Of a stretch of DNA of 7,065 bases, positions 1 to 6,311 are shown one piece after another (positions within the stretch are counted from its first letter, which is position 1; each line of letters begins with the position of its first letter). The position numbers and the translations under genes are program-made. The notes beneath the pieces are model-generated. The model ran no database searches and was not told the origin of the DNA. It saw only the letters and a list, made by a program, of their open reading frames with translations. The DNA is from Acidobacteriota bacterium (GTDB lineage: Bacteria > Acidobacteriota > Terriglobia > Bryobacterales > Bryobacteraceae). Location of the stretch: contig JAPKYY010000923.1 of NCBI GenBank assembly GCA_026394095.1, positions 1 through 7,065 on the forward strand, read 5' to 3'.

Positions 1-366
1 CCCCCGGCTGGTCCCGGCAAATCTTTCGAGCAAACTCCGAGCCTCCAGCCTCACCTTCCGGGGCGATGGCAGTATAAAGTTGGCTCCGCCAAAGAAACGG
101 TGAAAGTCACTCCTCGACCCATTACGCATCTCTTCATCGGCGAAATAGTAGCCCCCAATCAGACTCATCTTTGGCTGGACACGGTAAGACACGATGCCAC
201 CTCCACGAGACTGAAAATAATCCCCGAAGTTGTCGTTCGTCCTCACCCGCGAATGAAACTGCAGCATCAGCCTCTCACCCAAAGGCAAGTTCGCATTCAC
301 GACATGCAAGCCACCCCAATCCTGCGCCCCGCAAGCAAGCGGCAGAAGGAGCGCAATCCAGCGCAT
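1..366 (-). CDS. Exported DUF2490-like outer-membrane protein, C-terminus cut by window edge
   Basis: This minus-strand frame is open from ATG at 366 to the window edge: 122 codons without a stop and without its C-terminal part. The product starts MRWIALLLPLACGAQDW, a short signal peptide with a likely signal peptidase I site after CGA. The alternative lipobox reading (PLAC) is poor because the -3 residue is Pro. The mature part alternates hydrophobic and polar residues and is rich in Trp, Phe, Tyr and Arg (LMLQFHSRVR near 33-42, MSLIGGYYFADEEMR near 67-81, RKVRLEARSLLERF near 103-116), the pattern of a small beta-barrel. Start-to-barrel layout, with a Trp-containing first strand, a Gly-Tyr-Tyr strand and Arg/Glu-rich later strands, fits the DUF2490 family, whose function is unknown. 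It begins 31 bp after the thioredoxin-like gene on the same strand, so the two are probably cotranscribed. No strong ribosome-binding site is visible (only GGA next to the start). The exported barrel character is fairly sure, the family name less so. Confidence 0.72.
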   Translation of the reverse strand, partial: MRWIALLLPLACGAQDWGGLHVVNANLPLGERLMLQFHSRVRTNDNFGDYFQSRGGGIVSYRVQPKMSLIGGYYFADEEMRNGSRSDFHRFFGGANFILPSPRKVRLEARSLLERFAGTSRG

Positions 367-397
367 TCCGTAATGTTACAAAATGGTTACAGTCCGG

Positions 398-1432
398 TCA
401 ACGCGCTTTTTTCACAGGAACCACCCGCCGAATCTCCTCAATCAACTCAACCGTGCTCTCAGTCCGAAACACAATCTTCCGGGACGCATCCAGCAGCAGA
501 TACGTCGGATACAAACCCACCCGCGTCCGGTAATCAAACAACACCCCCGGCTCGGTGGACTGCACATCCGGCCACAACACCTCAAACTGCGCCAGCACTC
601 GTGACGCCGCTCCCGCATCCTCATCCCCATTCACTCCCAGCACTTTCACGTCATGCGTCTCGGCAATCGCTTTCAACTGCGGAAAAGCCCCAATACAGGG
701 CCCACACCACGAAGCCCAAAAATCGATCAGCGTATAAGAACTCCCATGCCCGCTCAGCCGGCGCGTCTCCTTCAACCGGTCCACATAAGCAAAATCCGTA
801 AACACCTCCCCCTCTACAAACTTTGGCCCCAAAGCCGCCTCTCGCATCAAGAGCACTTGCCGCTTCCAGTCCACCCGGTCCAACACAAACGCCCGCCCAT
901 CCCATTCAAAAGCTCCACCCCGAACTCGCGCATACTCCGCCGGCGAATTCACATCCACCTTCCCGTCACCATTTGTATCCACCCCAACCGGCCCCTTCAA
1001 GTCCACATCAAAGAGCGCCAGTCTCCCCCCACATCGAGCCGCCGCATACACTCCACTAGTCTTTTGAATCGATACCTTGGCACTGCCATAGCCCATCGAG
1101 GCCCGATAGATCCGAAACCCAACAGGCTTAGTATCCACTGTTGCCACACCCTCAACTCCAAGAATCCCCATCGGCTTGAGCAGCACCACCTGTGTCCCAA
1201 CCTTCAACCCCACAGCCCCATCTGCCAGCCGTCGACTCAATTCGACACCAGCCCCACCCCAAGACTCAAACCCCTTCGACGCAGCCTTCTTCGACAGCTC
1301 AACAGGCCGGTACTCCGGCACCGGTGGCAGCCGCAACTCAGCCTCAAGCGGGCACTCCATCACCTGCGCAAAAAGCATTAGGGTCAACACAACCATGGCC
1401 CATTTTTGCAGAACTCCACAACCTGCCTTCAA
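398..1432 (-). CDS. Exported TlpA-like thioredoxin-domain protein with a long N-terminal extension
   Basis: A 344-residue protein. Residues 1-30 look like a signal peptide: Lys at 2 and 10, then hydrophobic AMVVLTLMLFAQVM. Residues about 31-215 are an extension I do not recognise. It contains VDTNGDGKVDV (151-161), an EF-hand- or dockerin-like calcium loop (Asp152, Asn154, Asp156, Asp160). Residues about 225-340 are a thioredoxin fold: SYTLIDFWASWCGPC puts the redox pair at Cys243 and Cys246, and GLYPTYLLLD supplies the cis-proline (Pro309). Family knowledge makes this a thiol-disulfide oxidoreductase acting outside the cytoplasm; its partner is unknown. The 1432 start is TTG. I prefer it to the in-frame ATG at 1396 because the shorter form loses both lysines of the signal peptide, but no convincing ribosome-binding site supports either. 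It is divergent from the receptor gene across 49 bp and leads into the DUF2490-like gene. A TlpA domain alone is about 150 residues, so over half of this protein is unexplained. Confidence 0.88.
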   Translation of the reverse strand: MKAGCGVLQKWAMVVLTLMLFAQVMECPLEAELRLPPVPEYRPVELSKKAASKGFESWGGAGVELSRRLADGAVGLKVGTQVVLLKPMGILGVEGVATVDTKPVGFRIYRASMGYGSAKVSIQKTSGVYAAARCGGRLALFDVDLKGPVGVDTNGDGKVDVNSPAEYARVRGGAFEWDGRAFVLDRVDWKRQVLLMREAALGPKFVEGEVFTDFAYVDRLKETRRLSGHGSSYTLIDFWASWCGPCIGAFPQLKAIAETHDVKVLGVNGDEDAGAASRVLAQFEVLWPDVQSTEPGVLFDYRTRVGLYPTYLLLDASRKIVFRTESTVELIEEIRRVVPVKKAR

Positions 1433-1441
1433 CTTGTCATA

Positions 1442-1466
1442 AGATTGTGATAGATTATTTCAGATT
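1442..1466. repeat. Three AGATT pentamers at exact 10-bp spacing in the divergent promoter region
   Basis: AGATT occurs at 1442-1446, 1452-1456 and 1462-1466, one per decamer, in the 49-bp gap between the divergent thioredoxin-like and receptor genes. Ten-bp spacing puts all copies on nearly the same helix face, as in iterated regulator sites or phased A/T tracts. The last copy ends just before the receptor ribosome-binding site. I could not place a convincing -35/-10 pair on either strand: TTGTCA at 1434-1439 is the best -35 match, but no good -10 lies 16-18 bp from it. A regulatory role is inferred from position and spacing only. Confidence 0.35.
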
Positions 1467-1468
1467 TC

Positions 1469-1473
1469 AGGGA
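1469..1473 (+). promoter_or_regulatory. Ribosome-binding site of the TonB-dependent receptor
   Basis: AGGGA lies 8 bases before the ATG at 1482, which supports that start over any internal one. The signal peptide follows immediately. Confidence 0.6.
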
Positions 1474-1481
1474 CTTCCACG

Positions 1482-4400
1482 ATGACTAAACTGACCAAAA
1501 TTCTATTTCTCCCGCTTCTCCTGCTGGCCTCGCTGCCAGGCTTCTCGCAACAGGGTCGCGGCACCATCCTCGGCACCGTCACCGACGGCAGCGGCGCAGC
1601 CATTGCAGGCGCAAAAATCCGCGTCTTCAACACCGCAACCAACGCAGGCATCGAAACCACTTCAACCACCGACGGCCTCTATCAGGCCCCCAATCTCGCC
1701 GTCGGCGATTACACCGTTACTGTTGAGAAAACCGGCTTCCGCAAAGTCGTCCGCTCCGGCCTGCAACTCCAGGTCGACCAGCGCGCTCAAGTCGACATCC
1801 AGCTCGAAGTAGGCCAGGTCACAGAGTCCATCGAAGTCAAAAGCGAAGCGATTCTGATCGACACCTCAAACACCTCCATCGGTAAAGTCGTCGATCAGAA
1901 GCGCGTCAGCGAGCTTCCCCTCAACGGCCGCAACGCCCTGGCGCTCACCCTTCTTACTCCCAGCGTCAAATCCAACGCCGGCTCCACCTCCTCAGGCTTT
2001 GCCGATCGCGGCATCCAGCTCTCCTCCATCTCGATCAACGGCGGCCCCAACGCAATGAACGGCCAGCTCCTCGACGGCGGCAACAACATCCAGAGCTACA
2101 TCGGCGAAGTCGCCATCAACCCTGGCGTCGATTCCGTAGAAGAGTTCAAGGTTCAATCCGGTGGCATGTCCGCCGAATACGGCTTCACCGCCGGCGGCGT
2201 CATCAACATGGTTACCCGCTCAGGCACCAACAAACTCCACGGCAGCGTCTACGAATTCTTCCGCAACGACGCCCTCGACGCCCGCAACACCTACGCCGCC
2301 TTCAAGCCGCCCTTCCGCTATAACCAGTTTGGTGCCAGCGCCGGCGGCCCCGTCATCAAAGACCGCACCTTCTTCTTCGGCAACTGGGAAGAATACCGCT
2401 ATCGCCGCTCGCGCCCCGTCATCGCCAGCTTCCCCACCCTCGGCCAGCGCACCGGCAACTTCAGCGACCTCTTCAACGCCAACGGCACTCCCATCCCGAT
2501 CTATGACCCCTTCACCACGCAGGGCTCCGGCACCGGCGTCACCCGTTCCATCTACCCGGGCAACATCATCCCTGCCTCGCAGATCGACCCCGTAGCCAAG
2601 GCCATCAACGAGTTTTATCCTCTGCCCAACCGCGCACCGACAGATCGCTTCACCAACGCCAATAACTTCATTGGCAACGCCAGCGAAATCCAGCAGATGC
2701 GGCAGTACACCATGAAGGCCGATCATAAGTTCACCAGCAACAACTCCATGTTTGGCCGCTACTCGTTCTTTAACCACAAGACCGACAACGGCGGCGGCGG
2801 CGCAGCCGTTTATCCCAACGAAGTCGTAGGCAAGCGTGACGACAATCTCAAGAACTGGAACGTCGTCCTCAGCGACACCCACGTCGTCTCACCCACCATC
2901 GTCAACGAACTCCGCGTCGGCGCAACCCGCGGCTACTTCCCCTTCGTTGTCCGCAGCTTCGGCGGTGGCTGGCCCCAGAAGCTCGGCCTTCCTTCCATCG
3001 TTCCGGCCGACACCTTCCCTGCTATCGGCAACGGTCTCCTCGGCTTCAACACCGGTACCGCCGGCCTCCGTGGCAGCCTCAACTGGCAGTTCCTAGATCA
3101 GGTCAATATCGTACGCGGCAAGCACTCCATGAAGATTGGCTTCGACCTGCGCCTCCTTCAGGGCCACAACCTCCAGCGCTCTTCCCCCTCGGGCAACTAC
3201 AGCTTCGCCGCTGGCCTCACCGGCAACCCGATCGCACCCGCCGGTACCGGTAGCTCTTACGCCACTTACCTGCTCGGCGCAGTCAGCGGTGCCAGCGTCA
3301 CCACCCACCTCGGCGAATCCCAGGTCACCCACTCCATCAGCGGATACTTCCAGGACGACTGGAAGATCACCCGCCGCCTCACCCTCAACCTTGGCCTTCG
3401 CTACGACTTCCAGTCTCAGGCAGTAGAACGCAACAACGGCGCAACCAACTTCGACCCCACCTGCAAACTCCCCAACGGCCTTCTCGGCTGCACAGTCTTT
3501 GCGGGCGTCGACGGGCAGCCCCGCAACTGGCGTGGTGAAGACTACAGCAACTGGGGCCCCCGCCTCGGATTTGCCTACGACGTTTTCGGCAACACCAAAA
3601 CGATCCTCCGCGCCGGCTACGGCATGATGTACCCCTCGCAGATGTGGCGTGAAAATTACGGCAACGCCAACGGCTTTGCCCAAACCAACACCACCTATCC
3701 TCAGTCCAACCCCAACCTGCCAGCCTTCCTGCTGCGACAGGGCTTCCCCTCGGCACCCATCCAGCCCCAGGGCCGCGCACTCGGCGCAGCAGCCTTCCTC
3801 GGCCAGGGTGTCGCCTACGACGAAAAGAATGGCAACATTCCCCGCATCCAGCAGTTCACCCTCAGCCTCCAACAGCAGGTCTGGAACAACTGGCTCTTTG
3901 AAGCCTCTTATGCCGGCAACCTCGGTCGCGGCCTCACTGCGGGCAGCTACGATCTCAATCAGCTCGACCCGCAATATCTGTCACTCGGTCAGGCATTGAC
4001 CCAACAGGTACCCAACCCCTACGCAGGGCAGGTTCCCGGAGCTCTCGGCAGCGCAACGATCACTCGTGAGCAGTCTCTCCGGCCCTTCCCCTACTTCACG
4101 GGTGTCACCGTGCGCAATCCGCGCCTCGGCAGCTACAACTCACACCTCCTGCTCCTCAGCGCTGAGAAGCGTCTCTCCAAAGGCCTCGTCTTCCTCGTCT
4201 CCTTCACCGGCGGCAAGGTCATCTCAGACAGCCTTCAGACTCCCGTCAACTTCGGCCCCATCGAACAGGCTTCTGTAACGGGCTATCAGAACGGCAAGTT
4301 CAATCGCGCCGCAGAGCGTAGCGTCGATCCTAGCGACGTCTCCAAGCGCGCCACCATCAGCGCCGTCTACGAACTACCCTTCGGCAAAGGCAACAGCGTC

Positions 4401-4868
4401 ATGAACCGCATCATCGGCGGCTGGCAGGTAAACACCATTGGCATCATGCAGACCGGCCTTCCCCTGCTGATCGGTGGCGCCAACAACCAGCGCGCCACCC
4501 GTCCCGATTCCACCGGCAAATCCGCCCAGCTCGACAACCCAACGGCAGAGCGCTGGTTCGACACAACCCAGTTCGTCAACCCTGCTCCCTTCACCTTTGG
4601 CAATCTCGGCCGCGTACTTCCCAACGTCCGCACCCCCGGCACTGTCAATTGGGACTTGTCCTTCATCAAGAACACCAGGTTCACCGATCGCTTCAACGTC
4701 CAGTTCCGCACTGAGATGTTCAACTTCATGAACCACGTCAATCTCAACGCCCCAAACACCAGCTTCTCGCCCGGGCCAACTGGCTTCAACCAGTCCGGTT
4801 CCTTCGGCGTAATCACATCAGCCCGCGACGCTCGCACCATTCAGTTGTCGCTTAAACTGATGTTTTAG
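1482..4868 (+). CDS. Oar-like TonB-dependent receptor with N-terminal carboxypeptidase-regulatory domain
   Basis: A complete 1128-residue outer-membrane receptor. Residues 1-23 are a signal peptide (MTKLTKILFLPLLLLASLPG, likely cut after FS). About 25-112 is a carboxypeptidase-regulatory-like beta-sandwich (GTILGTVTDGSGAAIAGAKI, DGLYQAPNLAVGDYTVTVEK). About 118-250 is the plug (SELPLNGRNALALTLLTPSV, FKVQSGGMSAEYG, VINMVTRSGTNKLHGSVYEF). The rest is a large barrel with FFFGNWEEYRYRR, many short Tyr/Phe/Gly-rich strands and a terminal strand, TIQLSLKLMF, ending in Phe as BAM substrates do. The length and domain order match the Oar/CarboxypepD_reg receptors that Acidobacteriota carry in large numbers, usually thought to take up glycans, peptides or other large ligands with TonB energy. 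The ligand cannot be read from the sequence, and I see no clear TonB box. No SusD-like partner is present here. The stop codon TAG shares its last base with the GTG of the acetyltransferase gene, suggesting cotranscription. Codons are GC-rich and C-ending throughout. Confidence 0.95.
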   Translation: MTKLTKILFLPLLLLASLPGFSQQGRGTILGTVTDGSGAAIAGAKIRVFNTATNAGIETTSTTDGLYQAPNLAVGDYTVTVEKTGFRKVVRSGLQLQVDQRAQVDIQLEVGQVTESIEVKSEAILIDTSNTSIGKVVDQKRVSELPLNGRNALALTLLTPSVKSNAGSTSSGFADRGIQLSSISINGGPNAMNGQLLDGGNNIQSYIGEVAINPGVDSVEEFKVQSGGMSAEYGFTAGGVINMVTRSGTNKLHGSVYEFFRNDALDARNTYAAFKPPFRYNQFGASAGGPVIKDRTFFFGNWEEYRYRRSRPVIASFPTLGQRTGNFSDLFNANGTPIPIYDPFTTQGSGTGVTRSIYPGNIIPASQIDPVAKAINEFYPLPNRAPTDRFTNANNFIGNASEIQQMRQYTMKADHKFTSNNSMFGRYSFFNHKTDNGGGGAAVYPNEVVGKRDDNLKNWNVVLSDTHVVSPTIVNELRVGATRGYFPFVVRSFGGGWPQKLGLPSIVPADTFPAIGNGLLGFNTGTAGLRGSLNWQFLDQVNIVRGKHSMKIGFDLRLLQGHNLQRSSPSGNYSFAAGLTGNPIAPAGTGSSYATYLLGAVSGASVTTHLGESQVTHSISGYFQDDWKITRRLTLNLGLRYDFQSQAVERNNGATNFDPTCKLPNGLLGCTVFAGVDGQPRNWRGEDYSNWGPRLGFAYDVFGNTKTILRAGYGMMYPSQMWRENYGNANGFAQTNTTYPQSNPNLPAFLLRQGFPSAPIQPQGRALGAAAFLGQGVAYDEKNGNIPRIQQFTLSLQQQVWNNWLFEASYAGNLGRGLTAGSYDLNQLDPQYLSLGQALTQQVPNPYAGQVPGALGSATITREQSLRPFPYFTGVTVRNPRLGSYNSHLLLLSAEKRLSKGLVFLVSFTGGKVISDSLQTPVNFGPIEQASVTGYQNGKFNRAAERSVDPSDVSKRATISAVYELPFGKGNSVMNRIIGGWQVNTIGIMQTGLPLLIGGANNQRATRPDSTGKSAQLDNPTAERWFDTTQFVNPAPFTFGNLGRVLPNVRTPGTVNWDLSFIKNTRFTDRFNVQFRTEMFNFMNHVNLNAPNTSFSPGPTGFNQSGSFGVITSARDARTIQLSLKLMF

Positions 4869-5696
4869 TGTTGGTTGCTGCAACTAAATCGTCAATCCTG
4901 AAAAACTTGGCCGATCTTGGCGTCAGGCAGGGAGACACCGTAATGGTGCACTCCAGCCTCCGCCAGATCGGCCCTGTCATTGGTGGCGCAGCCACAATCA
5001 TCAACGCCCTCCTCGAATCCATTGGTCACGAAGGCACCCTCGTCGCCTACGTCGACTTTGAACCCTTCTTCGAAGAAGGCGACGACGAGATCCCGGTTTT
5101 CAATAAACTTACGGCCTCAGCCGCACGAGATCACGGCGTCCTGCACGAGATGATCCGCACCTGGCCCGGCTCACTCCGCAGCAACCACCCCGGCGCAGGC
5201 ATCTCCGCCATCGGTGCCAAAGCCGCATGGCTCACAGAGCACCCACCCCGGCGCAGGCATCTCTGCCATCGGCGCCAAAGCCGCATGGCTCACAGAGCAC
5301 CACCCCTTCCAATACGGCTACGGCCCCGGCACACCCTTTGAAAAGCTGGTCGAAGTCTATGCGAAAATCCTCATGCTGGGAGCACCGCTCGACACCATCA
5401 CCCTCCTCCACTACGCCGAGCACCTGGCGGACATCCCTGAAAAACAAATCGTTCAGTACCGGCACCTCATGCCCACAGAAACAGGCCCGCAATGGATCGA
5501 CTTTGAAGAGTTCGACACCAGCGAACCCGTCAACTCGCAACTCCCGGAAAACGTCTTCGAGCAAATTGCCGAGTCCTTTCTCAAAAGTGGACAGGGAACA
5601 AAGACTTCTTTCGGACAGACTTCTGCATTCCTCTTGGAAAGCAATGAATTGATTCCCTTCGCAAAGCAGTGGCTTGAAGACTATTTCCCAGGCTAA
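4868..5696 (+). pseudogene. Aminoglycoside 3-N-acetyltransferase-like gene broken by tandem duplication and frameshift
   Basis: Two overlapping frames together make one AAC(3)-family (Antibiotic_NAT) protein, which transfers acetyl from acetyl-CoA to the 3-amino group of 2-deoxystreptamine aminoglycosides. Frame one (GTG 4868 to stop 5341) carries VRQGDTVMVHSSLRQIGPV (19-37), GHEGTLVAYVDFEPF (53-67) and GVLHEMIRTWPGSLRSNHP (90-108). Frame two carries YGYGPGTPFEKLV, ILMLGAPLDTITLLHYAEHL and, near the C-terminus, FAKQWLEDYFPG. These recall AAC(3)-II/III enzymes closely, including LMLGAPLDTITLLH. Between the frames a 57-bp segment encoding 19 residues is present twice, with one extra C between copies. 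As read, the first frame gives 157 residues, the last 32 aberrant. Dropping one C from the CCC run at 5242-5244 yields 275 residues with an in-frame repeat. Removing a whole copy and the C gives 256, a usual family length. Resistance is not proven: chromosomal family members can have other amine substrates. The GTG overlaps the receptor stop by one base, without a clear ribosome-binding site. Confidence 0.85.
5186..5300 (+). repeat. 57-bp tandem duplication with a 1-bp insertion, inside the acetyltransferase gene
   Basis: Copy 1 is 5186-5242 and copy 2 is 5244-5300, with a single extra C at 5243. Both encode HPGAGISAIGAKAAWLTEH in their own frames. They differ at two of 57 positions: C5206 versus T5264 (Ser TCC/TCT) and T5215 versus C5273 (Gly GGT/GGC), both silent third-codon positions. 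The sequence CCACCCC sits before copy 1 (5185-5191) and at the end of copy 2 (5300-5306), exactly where slippage or microhomology recombination would create an in-frame 57-bp duplication. The extra C makes the offset 58 bp and shifts the frame. Confidence 0.95.
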
Positions 5697-5701
5697 GTTT
5701 C

Positions 5702-5720
5702 GTATATGCTGAAAATATAC
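5702..5720. promoter_or_regulatory. Perfect inverted repeat upstream of brnT, candidate BrnA operator
   Basis: GTATAT (5702-5707) and ATATAC (5715-5720) are perfect inverted arms around a 7-bp centre. The right arm ends at the base before the brnT ribosome-binding site. BrnA proteins are ribbon-helix-helix DNA-binding antitoxins that repress their own operon in characterised systems, so an operator is expected about here. TATATG (5703-5708) or TATACA (5716-5721) could be a -10 box, but no good -35 was found. It is not a terminator: no T-run follows. Confidence 0.45.
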
Positions 5721-5728
5721 AGAAGGAG
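5721..5728 (+). promoter_or_regulatory. Strong ribosome-binding site deciding the brnT start
   Basis: AGAAGGAG is close to a perfect anti-16S match and the best in this window. The next in-frame codon that can initiate is CTG at 5735, after a 6-base spacer. No ATG, GTG or TTG in any frame lies 5-10 bases downstream. Confidence 0.75.
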
Positions 5729-5734
5729 TATAGT

Positions 5735-6043
5735 CTGGGTCCGCTGAGCGAATGTGAAGGATTCGAGTGGGATGAATTTAACCTTTCCAAGAACTGGGTC
5801 CTCCATCGAGTATCAAATTCTGAGGCCGAAGATGTTTTCTTTCGCGAGCCACTTTTGATTTATCCGGATCGGAAGCACTCCCAACAAGAAAGCCGCTACT
5901 TCGCCCTAGGAACGACAAGAGCGGGAAGGCATCTCTTTGTCGCCTTTACGATAAGGCGGAAATTCATTCGGGTCATCTCTGCAAGGGACATGACAAGGAA
6001 AGAAAGCGTGATCTATGAACACAGCGAAAAAGCGAATTCCTAA
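5735..6043 (+). CDS. brnT: BrnT-family type II toxin (ribonuclease fold), probable CTG start
   Basis: From CTG 5735 the product is 102 residues. The family's hallmarks are in place: GFEWDEFNLSKNW (9-21), the loop EAEDVFFREPLLI (30-42), RYFALGTTRAGRHLFVAFTI (54-73) and the C-terminal RVISARDMTRKE (79-90). BrnT toxins are RelE-like ribonucleases that inhibit translation and are neutralised by BrnA. The variant with CEGFEWD, KNW and VFF belongs to a recognisable BrnT subgroup that I recall from sequence pattern only. The start is unusual: the frame is open back to 5678 but has no ATG, GTG or TTG before TTG 5855, which would delete the conserved N-terminal 40 residues. CTG 5735 sits 6 bases after AGAAGGAG; the alternative CTG at 5744 is 15 bases away. 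The last 29 bp overlap brnA, a usual toxin-first arrangement that couples translation. Base composition is lower in GC than the receptor gene (about 45-53% against 60% in 60-bp samples I counted), suggesting later acquisition. Confidence 0.85.
   Translation: MGPLSECEGFEWDEFNLSKNWVLHRVSNSEAEDVFFREPLLIYPDRKHSQQESRYFALGTTRAGRHLFVAFTIRRKFIRVISARDMTRKESVIYEHSEKANS
5995..6000 (+). promoter_or_regulatory. Possible ribosome-binding site of brnA inside brnT
   Basis: AAGGAA lies 14 bases before the brnA ATG at 6015, longer than ideal. GAAAG at 6002-6006 is nearer but weaker. Coupling to brnT translation is likely to contribute to initiation. Confidence 0.35.
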
Positions 6044-6311
6044 GTTCAAGGGCGAAAAAGAAGAACAACTCTTCTGGGCAAAAGCCGATTCCACCGATTA
6101 CATTGACTGGTCTCAGGCAAAGCCTGTAAAGCTTCCCAATCTCAAACCAACTTTAAAGACTATCTCGCTCCGCTTACCTGCTGTAGTAATCGAGGACTTG
6201 AAGATTCTCGCCAATCGGCAGGACGTTCCTTATCAATCCTTGCTCAAACTTTACTTGACCGAAAGAATCGCACAGGAACGAACTCCGACAGGAAGCAAGT
6301 CTGGTAGATAA
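6015..6311 (+). CDS. brnA: BrnA-family antitoxin (ribbon-helix-helix)
   Basis: A 98-residue protein with the BrnA pattern. The basic N-terminus MNTAKKRIPKFKGEKEE is followed by FWAKADSTDYIDWSQAKPVK (20-39), then a ribbon-helix-helix: strand TISLRLP (49-55), helix 1 AVVIEDLKILANRQ (56-69), turn DVPYQ (70-74), helix 2 SLLKLYLTERIAQE (75-88). The N-terminal part is expected to wrap the toxin and the C-terminal part to dimerise on DNA, repressing the operon. It follows brnT with a 29-bp overlap, so translation of toxin and antitoxin is linked. ATG 6015 is the first Met of the frame and gives the usual length. Stop at 6311 is only 8 bp before the ligase ATG, so transcripts from the toxin-antitoxin promoter may run into the ligase gene. 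Codons are less GC-rich than in the flanking genes. Confidence 0.88.
   Translation: MNTAKKRIPKFKGEKEEQLFWAKADSTDYIDWSQAKPVKLPNLKPTLKTISLRLPAVVIEDLKILANRQDVPYQSLLKLYLTERIAQERTPTGSKSGR

Noticed and set aside
370..390. GTAATGTTAC palindrome and repeated GTTACA in the 31-bp gap of the minus-strand pair
   Set aside because: The arms are only 4 bp and no T-run follows, so neither terminator nor operator can be supported.
100..801. 233-residue plus-strand frame
   Set aside because: It runs antisense to the DUF2490-like and TlpA-like genes, has a Pro/Ser/Thr/His-rich composition typical of the reverse of GC-rich coding DNA, and shows no motif.
653..1381. 242-residue plus-strand frame
   Set aside because: It is antisense to the TlpA-like gene, whose minus frame holds WCGPC and a signal peptide; this frame has only low-complexity Pro/His/Arg sequence.
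2220..3974. Long minus-strand frames (220 and 293 residues) inside the receptor gene
   Set aside because: They are Gly/Ala/Val-rich shadows of a clearly coding plus strand with full receptor domain order.
5214..5696. Independent 160-residue gene starting at ATG 5214
   Set aside because: It is the second half of the frameshifted acetyltransferase; the first residues before the duplicated segment are out-of-frame sequence.
5702..5720. Intrinsic terminator after the acetyltransferase gene
   Set aside because: The stem is short and all but the ends are A/T pairs, and it is followed by AGAAGGAG rather than a T-run.
5855..6043. Short protein starting at TTG 5855
   Set aside because: It would lack the conserved BrnT N-terminal region with FEWD, and no ribosome-binding site precedes it.
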